From assembly GCA_034620365.1 (NCBI GenBank), contig JAQGEQ010000339.1, forward strand, positions 1,039,163 to 1,103,162: 64,000 nt of DNA, given 5' to 3'. Source of the stretch: Pegea sp. RAD2-039 (taxonomy: Eukaryota > Chordata > Thaliacea > Salpida > Salpidae). The translations under genes and the position numbers were made by a program. Shown in pieces: positions 22,401 to 33,820 of the stretch; the first letter of the stretch is position 1, and each line of letters opens with the position of its first letter. The notes beneath the pieces were generated by a model that saw only the letters and a list, made by a program, of their open reading frames with translations, was not told the DNA's origin and ran no database searches.

Positions 22401-25060
22401 CTATTCGTAGTGCAATATCACTGGACAAAAGTGGTTAGGGGCTTAGATAGCAAAACTTTTAATCAAAGAAATAATAACCGACAACACACCCAAAAACTAA
22501 ACTGCAAATGATATAGACATTTTCAGCCATTACAGCCGACATCAAAACATAAGAACATATTAAATAAATTGTATATGCCAACGACTCCACGAAATGCTCC
22601 AAAAGTGCACTAAAAACAGAAATTATTGTTTAGAATTATTATCAACATTTATAAGCATCTTTTAAGTGGTAAAATTATCTGAGATATTAAAAGCTAATTC
22701 GTTTGTAGTACCAACTACTTCAAAGTAAACAACACTAACAAACAAAACTTTTTTTGAGTTAATCATCGCTTTGTGATGAGAATTTAATTCTTGGTTTAGT
22801 TCTTTTTCCAAAGATTTTTGTACTTAACAAAGCCAGAAATTTAAACTTAATTTTAATGATTATATTTAGTTAAGTGTCAAATTGCATTTGTTGCATCAGT
22901 TTTAAAATTGAAGTTGAAAAATTAGAATTTTTTTCTTTTAATGTTCATTTGAATGAATGATTTTAAGATGAGTCCTTTCTCGATAATGCAGAATAATTAA
23001 AAAAAATATTATTTATATCTAAAAATTTTCAGTCTTATTTTACAAAAAAGATCGGTACAAGTTATTTTCAAAGATTTTATTCAGTCAATTTATTATTTAA
23101 AAAGTGTTTTTATTAGATTGATGTTTAATAAATTGATGATTTTATGGTTTTAATGTTTTAATCTAACTTATCTTTCGTCATTTATTTTACTTATTTTGTT
23201 GTTTATGTTACTTTTACTTACAAGTCAGATGAAAAATATTTTTGTTTTTTTTATACGTTATAAAATGTTTTAAATAGTTTTTAATGCAAGTATTCATAGT
23301 ATAGAATTGTGAATTGCAGTTAAAGTCAAATTTGTTCCGCATTAAAAGCATGAGTAGGCTAACATTTAATATCTATCTGATTTGTTTGTAGTGAAAATGA
23401 TTACTTTGGTGCAGGTTCAGTAGATGTTTGAAAAAAAAAATTATTCAGCCAAAAATCTTATTGATATAAAATTAAGTTTGAAATCGATATTTAGGTGTTT
23501 GATACTGTGTTGCACAAACCTTTGATTCGAGTTTTTTCTTTTCTTTTTTATCATAAATTTGGTTTGAATATGCTTGCAAAACTCGTGAAATATACCAACA
23601 AAGAATAAAGAAATGCAAGATATAACAAGACCTAGTAAAAAGTTATTAAACATCATAAAATGGTTATTGCATAAAAATATCGCTTACAAGGTAATTTCAG
23701 ATAAAATTAAAACCTTTAAGCAGTTTAAAAACACTATAAAGAACGATCTAAAGTTGTTTTAAATCTTACAAAATGTTTACAAATCTAACAAAAATATAAT
23801 AAAACAAGCACCAAAAATAAATCTTACCTTTTATATCGACAACTGAAAAAAAAAGAATTCTAAAATTTTCTAATTGAGTATTCATAGCTACAGTCAAAGC
23901 ACAAACTGCATTAAACAAAAGCTTACAACCAACTTCGATCTCTCTTACAACTATTGAAGTTAGAATAGCTTTTTTCTCGCTGTCTTTACGTTTTTTTCAG
24001 TTGAAAGATTGTAGCGCAGTAAGGTTAGAACCTCTTAAAGTTTACTCATTATGACTGATAAAGTTTAGCAGCAAATTTTTTATTTAGGAGATTATATTAA
24101 ATATTTATATCTTTTTATTCAATATTTTGTGGTGCAGTTTTGTAATACTTGTTTCAAATTTTACGAGTTATATTAAAACTTGTTCAATTTTGTAGATATA
24201 ATTAGCTGTACAATAAATTTAATAAGACTTTATTTAACTTTTTAACTCTTTTGTATTCTAACTATTTTCAAAAATACCATTTTGTTTACAATTGGTTAAA
24301 TTTAGCAGTCTAGTTTATACACGGTTTTTAATGTTTACAAAACTAACAGCCTTCAATTGTTTTAATTTTGTTCATCTAGAGAAGGTTTTGTTGTTATGAA
24401 ATGTTTATTTTTTGTGTTATCATAGACAACAAACAAGTAATGTAACTAGAAAGAAGAGTTAGTTATGTAAAGAGCAGACTATTTTACAAAGCTAATGTTA
24501 GTTGCAAACTAAAGTTTCGAGGCAGACATTAAGTCTATTTAGGTTTCAGAAAGCAAGATTTTACGTAAGTTTAGTAAACAGTTTGTAGCTTTAGATACTG
24601 TTTGATGAGTACCACCTTGCTTTGAACCTAGTTGATATTCCAAATCTGTTTCTTAGTTACAAAATGTTTATCAAAATACTACAAAACCTGGTCTGGGCTA
24701 TTATAAAATACTCCAAAGTTATAATCGATTAATTATACAAAAAATAATGAATAGTTTATAATAATGTTTGTGATAAAAAATCTTTGATTATTTACTCTGA
24801 GTATACTTTCAAAACACTCTGTCATAAAATAAATTCTTTTTAATAAATCAAACAAGCAAGTATTTGTTTTTAATTTCAACAACATTTGCAGATTATGATT
24901 TTGTGTAATTAACTCAAGCTTTGTTCAATTTATATCTTTTGGTTTACGCATTCAGCTTAAACTTACAATTTTAATTCGGTATTTTAATGAAATAATGACG
25001 TAATAATAAATATCCGCAAATATTTTTATCGGCTAGTCGTGATAGGCAACAGATTCTTTT
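22400..25060. other. AT-rich gene-free DNA
   Basis: Long A/T runs with no exon, RNA gene or repeat that I can support. A minus-strand frame at 23441-23656 is hydrophobic and Lys/Asn-rich, as expected from AT-rich DNA by chance. Confidence 0.45.
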
Positions 25061-25069
25061 TTAATTAAG

Positions 25070-25371
25070 ATGAAAAATTCTACTGACAATATCGTGTATG
25101 GCTTAAAACAATCAGATTGGTTTCCAATAACAGTGACAGTTCTTGGCTACTCTGCTTTTATTATATTTGTCTTTATAACATAGTAAGTTCTATCAAATGT
25201 TATTACAAATAAACAACTTAATAAATTTTGTCAATAAAACTTAATAATTTATCTTTTTTTAGCTACAAAACTAAAAAATCAGTGATAACTTTGGATGCAA
25301 CATCAGCAACTATCATCAAAAACAAAGGGTCGAATTTGGCTTACAATCAAGCTGGCACTAGTCGTGCTTAA
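25070..25371 (+). CDS. Small single-pass membrane protein (two exons, 73 aa)
   Basis: Exon 25070-25182 and exon 25263-25371, separated by an 80-bp GT-AG intron, join in frame (222 nt, TAA stop). Residues 1-20 are polar (NSTDNIVYGLKQSDW), then about 20 hydrophobic residues (TVTVLGYSAFIIFVFITYY) form one membrane helix, followed by KTKKS and a polar Thr/Ser/Asn-rich tail ending GTSRA. The positive charges after the helix predict that the C-terminus is cytosolic. I do not recognise the family. Support is the clean splice, phase match and sensible topology in otherwise non-coding DNA; chance cannot be excluded. Confidence 0.45.
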
Positions 25372-25379
25372 TGATGCTA

Positions 25380-27310
25380 ACTTGAAAGTTTTGTTGTTGC
25401 AAATAGTTTAATGCTTTCCAATTTTATCCACTTTTTCACTTATTTTACAAATCATAAATTTTTTTGGAGATTTTTTATCAGTTTTTGTTAAGGAGTAAAT
25501 ATTACAAAGTCTAACCCTAAAAGTCATGCTTATTTTTTAAGATTACGAAATTTAAACTTACAATCAAATAAAGCTTAAAGTGGAAGAAAAATACTTCAGT
25601 TTTTCAACTGTCAAAGATAAACAGATCTAAGATACTATTTAACATTTTCTATAGACTTTGTTAAAAATAAATTCTTTATCAAATGTTTTGTGGTATTCAC
25701 CTTTAAAATTGACTACTTGGTTTGTCTACTACGTGACTTAAAATTATATCAAATCTAATCGAAATAAAAAAGAAATATTTGATTACAAAGTCATTATGCA
25801 AACTAAACAATTTGCTTAGTCAACATGAAAAAAGCAACTGAATTATTAAGTGGAATATTGACATAGACTAACAGCAGGTCTTATTTTTAGCTTGTACGGA
25901 TAATAACTAAAAGTAAAATGCTTCGGGGCTTTTTAAATAATCTTAGGCTTATTCTCCAAACCGAAAATTCTCAAAGTTTTGTTAAATTTTGTTGCAGATA
26001 AAAGCTAGCATAAGTAAAAGTAATACGAAAAATAACAGTTTACTATCGTTCTTAAAATTTACTATACTAAGCTCTAAAAACACTTTAAAAAGATACAAGT
26101 ATTTATCATAAAAGTTTATTGAACTTAATTTATTCAATATTAATTAAATACAAAAAGTATACCACTTTTGATGATTCAATTATATGCTGTTCTAATTTAA
26201 TAAAATGATTTATTGTTGATATCTTTTAAATATTTATATTTTACTAATCCCAAATAGTAAATAGTACTAGGCACTTTCCAGAAACCTGTATGAAACAGTA
26301 TAATAGTTTTCTTTTAAGCTCTAATCATAGAATATTTTTGAAATTTTTATAAAATCAAAATTATTCTTTCAGCTGTTCATCAAGCATAACAAGTCAAATT
26401 GATTCAATTAAATTTCAACTAAGCCTTGTTTATTGGTTTGTTGTGACGCATTCTTAAAGGGTTAATCGTAAAGAATGCGGTTCTAATATCAAAAGAAAGA
26501 TTTGAAGATTATTTTAGAGCTTGTTTTGTAATTATTAGTATATTATAAAATTACTACTAACTTATAAAGCATACTAATTTACTCATCAATTCTGTTCTTC
26601 ATTTTATGTTAGTTCTTTAATAGGGGTTTTTTTTAAGCAAATATATTTTGAAATATCTAATAATCATATTAATTATCATTTGAAAGAAATTGTGTTTTAA
26701 TATAAAATAAGACTTAAAAACTCTAATTAATTTTATTTTTATAAATATATTTTAAAGATTTACTTTTTGGACAAGTTTTTTTATCTCAAATGTTAATCTT
26801 TTACTTTCATTTTATTGAGCTTATTTTGTCAAATCATTGTTATGCGGACATTTTAGTTGAATTTTAACTATACAATATTTTCAAGTAAAAATTATTCTTA
26901 AACAAACATATGAAAGTATTTTATCGTTTAGCTAAATATGAATTAGTTATTGTAATTCATCGATAGCTAAATATGAATTAGTTATTGTAATTCATCGAAC
27001 TTCAAAAAAGTTAAAATTGAATAATTTCTTTTTCATTTGCTTATGAATTGTAAAATTAAAAAGTTATGTTATATCATAAATTTGACACAAATATTAAACA
27101 TCTTACCAATTTCTTGATAAACTTTTAATAAGCATAATCTTTGTTTAGTTTTAGCCTAATATGTAACTCCAAAGTTTAATATTTATTGTTAAGTTTGACT
27201 ATAACATTTATAACTAACTTTATTCTAATAACTGATATATATATATAAATAGCTTCATGTCTACTTAAGCTTAGAAAAGAATTTAAAAATAATTTTGATT
27301 ATAAAATTAT
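25380..27310. other. AT-rich gap before IMPACT
   Basis: No gene seen. It contains the exact 35-bp duplication at 26929-26998 and a short TA run at about 27236-27247 that could serve as, or mimic, a TATA-type promoter element some 70 bp before the IMPACT start. Confidence 0.4.
26929..26998. repeat. Exact 35-bp tandem duplication
   Basis: The 35 bases tagctaaatatgaattagtt...ttcatcga occur twice back to back without a difference. Each unit also contains a near-inverted pair, atgaatta and taattcat, around a five-base centre. Identity indicates a recent slippage event. Confidence 0.9.
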
Positions 27311-27314
27311 GTAA

Positions 27315-28109
27315 ATGGATAATCAAGATGCCCAAAGAGAAGAAATTGAAGTCTTGAATTCAATTTATGCAAATGAATTTAAAGTTATAAATGAACTTTC
27401 TCGTGAATATTCAATTACTATTTCATCAGATGAAGATGAAACAAAAAGTTTGGAACTTTGTTTCATTCTACCAGATGATTATCCATCTAATACATGTCCT
27501 CGCTATGACTTCAAGTCCAAATATATCAATGGTGATGAAGTAAGCTACTTAACATTACATTTTGAAAGAATTTGGAATGAAACAAAAGGTTCTGGGAATG
27601 GTGTATTATATTCATGGATAGAATTTATAAGAGACTATCTACAGGAAGTTGCTACAGCCACTCAGAAATCTGTAATAACTAAAAAACCTATATCTTCCCA
27701 AATTGTTTGTCCCCATATCTTTCATGGGGACCCTGTGACAGAGCGAAAAAGCACTTTTCAAGCTCATGTAGCGACAGTGAAGAATATAGAAGAAGTGAAA
27801 ATAGTGATGAATAGTTTAATGTCAAATCGAAAAGTAGCAAATGCTACTCATAATATATCTGCTTATAGAATAAAAGGCTCAAAAGAAGGTATCTCAATTC
27901 AAGACTGTGATGATGATGGTGAAAATGCTGCTGGTGGTCGTTTACTACATCTTCTAGAGATTTTGGATGTCAGTAATATTCTTGTAGTAGTAACTAGGTG
28001 GTATGGAGGTATACTGTTAGGTCCTAATAGGTTCAAACTAATTAACAATGTTGCAAGAGAATGTCTTTCTAAAGAAGGTTTTATTCAAGATGATAAAAAG
28101 AAAAAATAA
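27315..28109 (+). CDS. IMPACT: IMPACT-type translation regulator (RWD + UPF0029 domains), intronless
   Basis: A single open frame of 264 residues. Residues about 8-112 form an RWD domain (EEIEVLNSIYANEF, then LPDDYPSNTCPRY). The rest carries the UPF0029/Impact signature: KSTFQAHVATV, NATHNISAYRI, QDCDDDGENAAGGRLLHLLE, VVVTRWYGGILLGPNRFKLI. IMPACT (yeast Yih1) binds GCN1 through its RWD domain and restrains GCN2, keeping translation going under amino-acid stress. The length is close to the yeast protein and shorter than the mammalian one. The ATG at 27315 fits the start of the RWD domain. The gene has no intron, unlike its neighbours, so it may be a functional retrocopy. Nothing is broken. Confidence 0.95.
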   Translation: MDNQDAQREEIEVLNSIYANEFKVINELSREYSITISSDEDETKSLELCFILPDDYPSNTCPRYDFKSKYINGDEVSYLTLHFERIWNETKGSGNGVLYSWIEFIRDYLQEVATATQKSVITKKPISSQIVCPHIFHGDPVTERKSTFQAHVATVKNIEEVKIVMNSLMSNRKVANATHNISAYRIKGSKEGISIQDCDDDGENAAGGRLLHLLEILDVSNILVVVTRWYGGILLGPNRFKLINNVARECLSKEGFIQDDKKKK

Positions 28110-28175
28110 GTTTGTAATGTATGATTTTCATACTAATTCTACTATGCACAAATATATCTTTTATACATAAGTGAG

Positions 28176-28181
28176 AATAAA
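28176..28181 (+). terminator. Poly(A) signal for IMPACT
   Basis: AATAAA about 65 bp after the IMPACT stop codon. Confidence 0.55.
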
Positions 28182-28516
28182 ATGTCAATGAATCTTACAG
28201 TATTTGACTTATTAGGCGCTGGTGCTGATCAGTTTGTAGAGAAATAATATTTGTGACTTATCTGTTCTTGAAACTAATTATCACAAGATGATCCAATAGA
28301 AAGTTTTTACAAGATTGCGTTTGATGTAATTGTTTTTCACTAATACAAAGACCAATTATTAATTTATTTTTTATTTGTTTCAAATATAGAATTATATTTT
28401 GAGCTAACAAAATGAGATGAAAAAAAGAATACAAAATTCTATTTAACAGAAAGAAAAACAAACAAGAAGTTAGACACATTCCAAATAACTCATCAAAAAC
28501 TTCACCAAACAAATAA

Positions 28517-29563
28517 TCAATCTTTTGTTTCCATTTTATTTTTTCCTTTAAAATGTTTACACAAGAGATATAATTCACTAGAGTCATTTCTACTACAAGG
28601 TGGTTTGACTCTTTGAACTGACTTGAAGTAGGGAGAAAGTCTTTTCCTCCAATCTTCAACCTCTGGTCCGTTCCACATCTTAAATAGAAAATTTCCATCT
28701 TTTTTGAGTAACTGCAACGAATTTCATATTTGTTAGATAGTTCACCACTTTGATAAGTTCAAAACTTACATTTAGAGCAATTTTGGATGAGCTTTTAACT
28801 ATGTTTGATAATTTAGCAGCATCTTGAGATTTAAATCCCGAAGCATTTGGAGCAGCATCACTAACAACTGCATCAATTTTTTCAAGTCGTCCATCAATCT
28901 GATGATTCAAACCAGTTGTAAGAGTCATCAAAATAATTTATGGGATCATTTCTCGCTAATCTCTTAACTCAATCTTACAACGAACGATTTGACGATTTCT
29001 TTTTGAGTTTCAACTTCAGTGAAGTCCCCAAAAATCAGCTGAACACCATCCAGGGGTAAGATTTTTATGACGTCAACACCAACTATTTTCCCTAAAAAAG
29101 TAAATAAATAAATTAGAAAACAATTTGATGACAAAACTTAGAAAATACCTTTTCCTATCTGCTGGTCATATTTTGATCTAGGAAAAATACTTTCAAAAAG
29201 AACTTGACACCAAGATCCAGGAGCACAACCTAAATCTAGAACTCTTGCTCCTTCTTTAATTATCTTGTGTTCTTCAATGATCTCTTTCAGTTTATAAGCA
29301 CTCCGACACCTATAAATGAGTTTCAATGTTGAATCAAACTAGAAGATGAAATTCAGTTAAAATTTTTAAAATAAACAAACCTAAAACCTTCTTCATAACG
29401 TTTTTTCACATAAGGATCTTTTAATTGCCTTATTTTATATTTAAAGGAGCCCTTGATAGGAATATCTTTGAAGTTTGAAGGTGTAATAGAAATCTTCTTT
29501 CTTATATATATTGTCTTGCTTATGCTGAAGTATCTATAAATGACATCATTTATATTATCTTTC
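28517..29563 (-). CDS. MRM2: FtsJ/RrmJ-type rRNA 2'-O-methyltransferase, MRM2-like (5' end unresolved)
   Basis: Minus-strand exons 29563-29381, 29309-29149, 29091-28979, 28898-28770 and 28711-28517 join in one frame ending in a stop. The SAM-binding motif is [13 protein letters not shown]. The K-D-K-E catalytic set of the RrmJ family is visible: Lys in RSAYKLKEI, Asp in [11 protein letters not shown], Lys in LFKMWNG and Glu in [11 protein letters not shown]2 methylates the ribose of a uridine in the peptidyl-transferase loop of the mitochondrial large rRNA. The pre-domain sequence ([20 protein letters not shown]) suits the MRM2 branch better than the cytoplasmic ones. The exon with the start codon and presequence is missing; an ATG near 29830 is a weak candidate. 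It converges on IMPACT with about 400 bp between stop codons. Confidence 0.88.
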
Positions 29564-29939
29564 CTGCTTTATATTCAAACTTAGTGACAACATTTAATAG
29601 TCAAATTATGTTTTCAATAAATAGTAGTTAATTATACATTGAAGTAAGAAAAATAAACTCTTTTAATAGTTATTATTAGAATTAATTGTTTAAACTAACA
29701 AATTATAATTTATTTGAGTTTTTATCAAAGTAAAATATATAGCATATAATAAATATAACTTATACTTATCAGATATTGCAAATATAAACTTATAGAACCT
29801 TCTTATAAAATGATTTTCCAACATGGTTTGAAAGCACACAATTTTAAAAGGAATTAAAAAGAAGATTTATAAGAAACTAAAAGAATAGATAATTGTTTGA
29901 CAAAATTAAATATAAGAAAAATAAAGATGAAATTAGGTT

Positions 29940-30165
29940 TAGTATAGTTTTTGATGAACTTAAAATTTTTATAATGGATTATTATACTGAAGAATCCTTA
30001 ATTTTCATTGACTAAAATTATGTTTACTTTAAAAGTTTTAAGGTAAATTAAAAATCAGTTTATATATGAATTTTATACATAAAACTATGTTTTTAGAGTA
30101 CCAATAAATGTGTACAAACAATACTAGCTTTAAAAAATCTTCAGAGTCAGCCTACAATATTAACG
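29940..30165. repeat. Outlying copy of the protease-unit 3' flank
   Basis: The segment containing ataatggattattatact and tttttagagtac is homologous to 38200-38400, 45815-46010, 53405-53600 and 61000-61190, which lie downstream of array copies 2-5. It marks the left limit of the duplicated unit of copy 1, separated from copy 1 by a LINE and other sequence. Confidence 0.8.
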
Positions 30166-30474
30166 TAATTGGTAAAATGTGGTATAATCAGCTTTTTATT
30201 TAAAAACATCTAACTAAGCAAAGGGAATTTCCCAAATATAAATGTTTTTGATACTCTAATCTTTTATGTGATGCTTTTTTTAATTATTACCAAAAGAAGC
30301 AATCACTTTTTTGAAATTTGTTTTAGTAAATATTTTTCTTATATACTAAATAGTATCAACTAAAGATCTATTCATCGAAATCGTTCATTGATAAAGTATT
30401 TTTAGTTGCTTGATATTGAGTGCAGAATTAATTTTGTTAATATTTGTTCAATTTCTTATTATACTTATTTTATT

Positions 30475-33240
30475 TATTTATTTCAATAAATGCAAGGAGG
30501 GTACCTGAAAGGAGCACCTCTCGCTAACACACATTCTCACAAACAACATCTATTTAGCCAAAAATATAGAAAGTAAAAGATGTAACACATGGTATTTCAA
30601 TATCACTCAAAGCATATAACAGCGAACAATTACATGGAATGCTAATAATAAATAATAATGTTAATAACAATGGTGCTCCATCAAATGACTGGTCATATGA
30701 TTGTGAGAGATATGTTCTTCAGTTCTGCAGATAACTGAAGTCAGCAAAACTGGTCTATAATTAAGTGCGGTATTTCTGGGAACCTTTTTATGAATTGGAG
30801 TAATAATAGCTTTCTTCCAAATTTGTGGAACTCTTCCTCGTCTAAGAGTCATGTTAAGGAGTAGCAATAAAAGTAGTGATAAAGAAGAAGTAGTTTTTCT
30901 TAAGCTTAGATACCATATTGACCGTTATGTCAAGATCTACCATCTCAGAGACATTTGTAAGAATGTCGGAGTAGGAGAGAGAAGGATCATTGCCATCATC
31001 GATTATAAAAACGCTATTAAATTGATTGTTTAGCAACTCAGCTTTATTTTCTGGTTCCATCACAAGCTGGTCGCTGTTATCAAGTAAGGGAGGTATTTTA
31101 GATCTCGCCTTAAGCTTGCGATTTATGAAACCAAAAATGCTTTCTTGCTAGGTGAAGATAAAACTGCAATTTCTCTTCCCAAATAGAGATTAGAAAAAAA
31201 TTTCTTGTAAACTATACAAAGATCTTTGTACAGAGATTTGATGGAAGGGTCTGTTTCAGTTTGTTTGTATAGGAGGTCTTTTAAATGTGGTAAATTCTTT
31301 AAATTTTTAGGCAAATGTAGTTCTTTGTTGGCTCTATAAAAAGCTATGAGTTTTTCAATTGACTCTTAAATGATGTTAGTAAACCTTGAGTAAATAGTGT
31401 TGATGTCTTCGGAAGAGTTGGAAACAGAAATCCAGTCAACATCTGATAGAAACTTGTTAATACCATTATAATTTCCACAGTAAAAATTCCTTTTGCTTCA
31501 AGTTTTAACGTTCATAAAAAAAGTTTGATGGAGCTTGAATTCAATCATATTGTGATTGCATGTCAAAGCAAAAGGTTCATTTTGATCAACGTAGATAATG
31601 TTCTCAGGTTTTGATGTGGTAAGAACATACAAAGTTTTACCACTAACTTGAGTTAGAAAAGTAACCATCTGAGATAGATTATTGGCATTGATGAAGCTTA
31701 CAAAGGCATGACTGAGAAAGGGTGAATTAGTATTATCGCTATTCAAGTTAAACGATTTTCCAATAAATGTTAAATTCGGGTTATTCCAATCGATTATACT
31801 AAAATTAAAACCCCCCAAAATAGATAACTCAGGACACACAGCACTCTTCAGATACTTCAATGAGGCCTCAACAGTAACCTCATCATTAATTTTAGAGGGT
31901 GGTAGGTAGGTACATATAAAAGAGAAAATTTGGACTTTGAGTAAGGAAAATCAAAAGCGATAATCTCAAACCCTGGACAATTATTGGGATCGATCTGAAT
32001 TATAGAGATCTTGGGTGCAAGCGATATTTTGTAAATTATGCAAACACCGTCGCCTCTATCATACAGTCTAACACAACGAAAAACACAAAAAAGATTACCG
32101 TCAACCAAAAAAGAATCAGGATAAAACGGTTTCAACCAGTTTTCAATAATAAAAACAAATGTGAAATCTTGGGAATGCAAAAGAGCTTTCAATTGAAAAG
32201 TTTTGTTAATAATCGACCGCACGTTGAAGAACCTACCTAATGTGATAGAAGAATTGTCTTTTTGACGCTTGTGAGATTTGGTGATGGGCTTCTGTAAATT
32301 GATATCTTGGGTATTCACAATTGTGTCCGGAGAGAGTTTGAAAAAAGAAGTTCTGGGTCCAGTGGTTATCTGCCACTTGCGTTTTTTGAAAAAAAAAACT
32401 TTGAAAGTTCTTAAGGCCTGTGGAGGATCTCGAACTTTGTATTTGAAATCAGTTGGTTGTTCTTTCTGATTTCGGTTATACGCCTCTTTTAGAAGACGCT
32501 TTGTTTCTAAGCGATCATCTTCACACATATCATGTGCTACTCTAATGCGCTCGAATTTTTTGTCAAGTCTTAGCTTATACAGCTTAGCAAGAAACTTGCA
32601 TTTGTTCCAACTTTCCTGAAAGGACACTTTCAATGGTCTTTGATGATCTGAGCTTTTTGCTCCAAGTCTAGTCATTGATACCTTTGGAACGTCCACAAAA
32701 TCAAGGCTTTGAGAACACATTTGATTAAAAAACTTACTGTCATCATCTTTATCAGTCCCAGAGACATTAAAGATGATGACATTTTTTTCTCTGTCCTCAC
32801 GGTCTAAAGTAAGTTTTTTGTGTGTGTCGGTGACCTTCTTGGCAAGAAGCTGCACCATCTTAGCATTTTTGTCAGAACCGGGATCACCGACCACCGAGGC
32901 CCATGTGACTTATTTCTTTGTAGAGGCATTCAGTTCGTCCATTGATTTGGACAAACTAGATATTTTCTCATCAATCTTTTCAACATCTTTGGCAATTTCC
33001 GATTTAAGTTTTACTAATTCAGCAGATACAGCTTTTCCTGATGTCTGATAATAGGTTTCCATCAGAATTGGTTGAGGGAGCTGTTGTGTCCATGGTTCTA
33101 CATTTAATGCAAAACCATTTAAATCCCATTTGCTGCATCTGGTTTTTATTAAACATATCATAAATTTTCTTGCTCACATCACTACAAGTGAGTAAAACCA
33201 AGAGAGACATTTAAAACATTCTATTACCGGTTCTTTACAA
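30475..33240 (-). mobile_element. Defective CR1/L2-like non-LTR retrotransposon
   Basis: On the minus strand, from about 33210: an ORF1-like start with a Cys-rich PHD-like finger (GFKWFCIKCRTMD), a coiled coil, then an RRM-like part (REDREKNVIIFNV). This runs into an APE-type endonuclease part (FFNVRSI and later IENWLKP, with GDGVCIIYK) in an ORF of 345 codons (32894-31857). Reverse-transcriptase N-terminal pieces follow (VPQIWKKAIITPIHKK, then ALNYRPVLLTSV at about 30750). The catalytic part of the reverse transcriptase is missing, and the sequence passes directly to a 3' end with a TGAAATAAATAAATAAAATAA tail near 30470. Several frames are broken. The element is therefore internally deleted and dead. 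Confidence 0.8.
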
Positions 33241-33820
33241 GAACAAATTTTATTGTATGATTGGCAATTGCCATTTCAAGCTTGTTTTGATAGTCGTTTG
33301 CGAAGTAAGTTGTGTCAGGTTTTTATCGGTATTTCCTTTACATTTGAACGTAAGGTCTTGCCAGTTTTATTTGGGTCCACAATAGCTTTTATGAAAGATT
33401 TTTAGCGTCACCAACCACAAAAAATATACAAAATAAATATATGTTGTCTTTTTACTGTTATTTTTTGAAATTGAACGACTTGAAACTTATTCAAATAGAA
33501 TGAAAACGAATTATAAACTGGATATTATTTTTTAACAAAATGTTCTCATATGATTCGTCAACAGGATAAGAAAAGTAAAATGATGAATAAATAAAAATCA
33601 AATATTAGATCAATTTTAAGTACATCTAAAATTTTTTCAACTAAAGATATCATTATTGTAGAGCTTTTCCAAACATGTTTACATTTTTGTTCATTAACTT
33701 TCTTATACTTTTTATATCACCTTCTTTTGAAAATATTATCAAATTATGAATTTATTTTATTAGAAATCATTTACAAAACCGTCAACTTATTAGAATTATA
33801 TTTACAGATAGAAAAAGTTT

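Noticed and set aside
32773-33048. Plus-strand ORF of 91 codons
   Set aside because: Antisense to the LINE ORF1 coiled-coil region.
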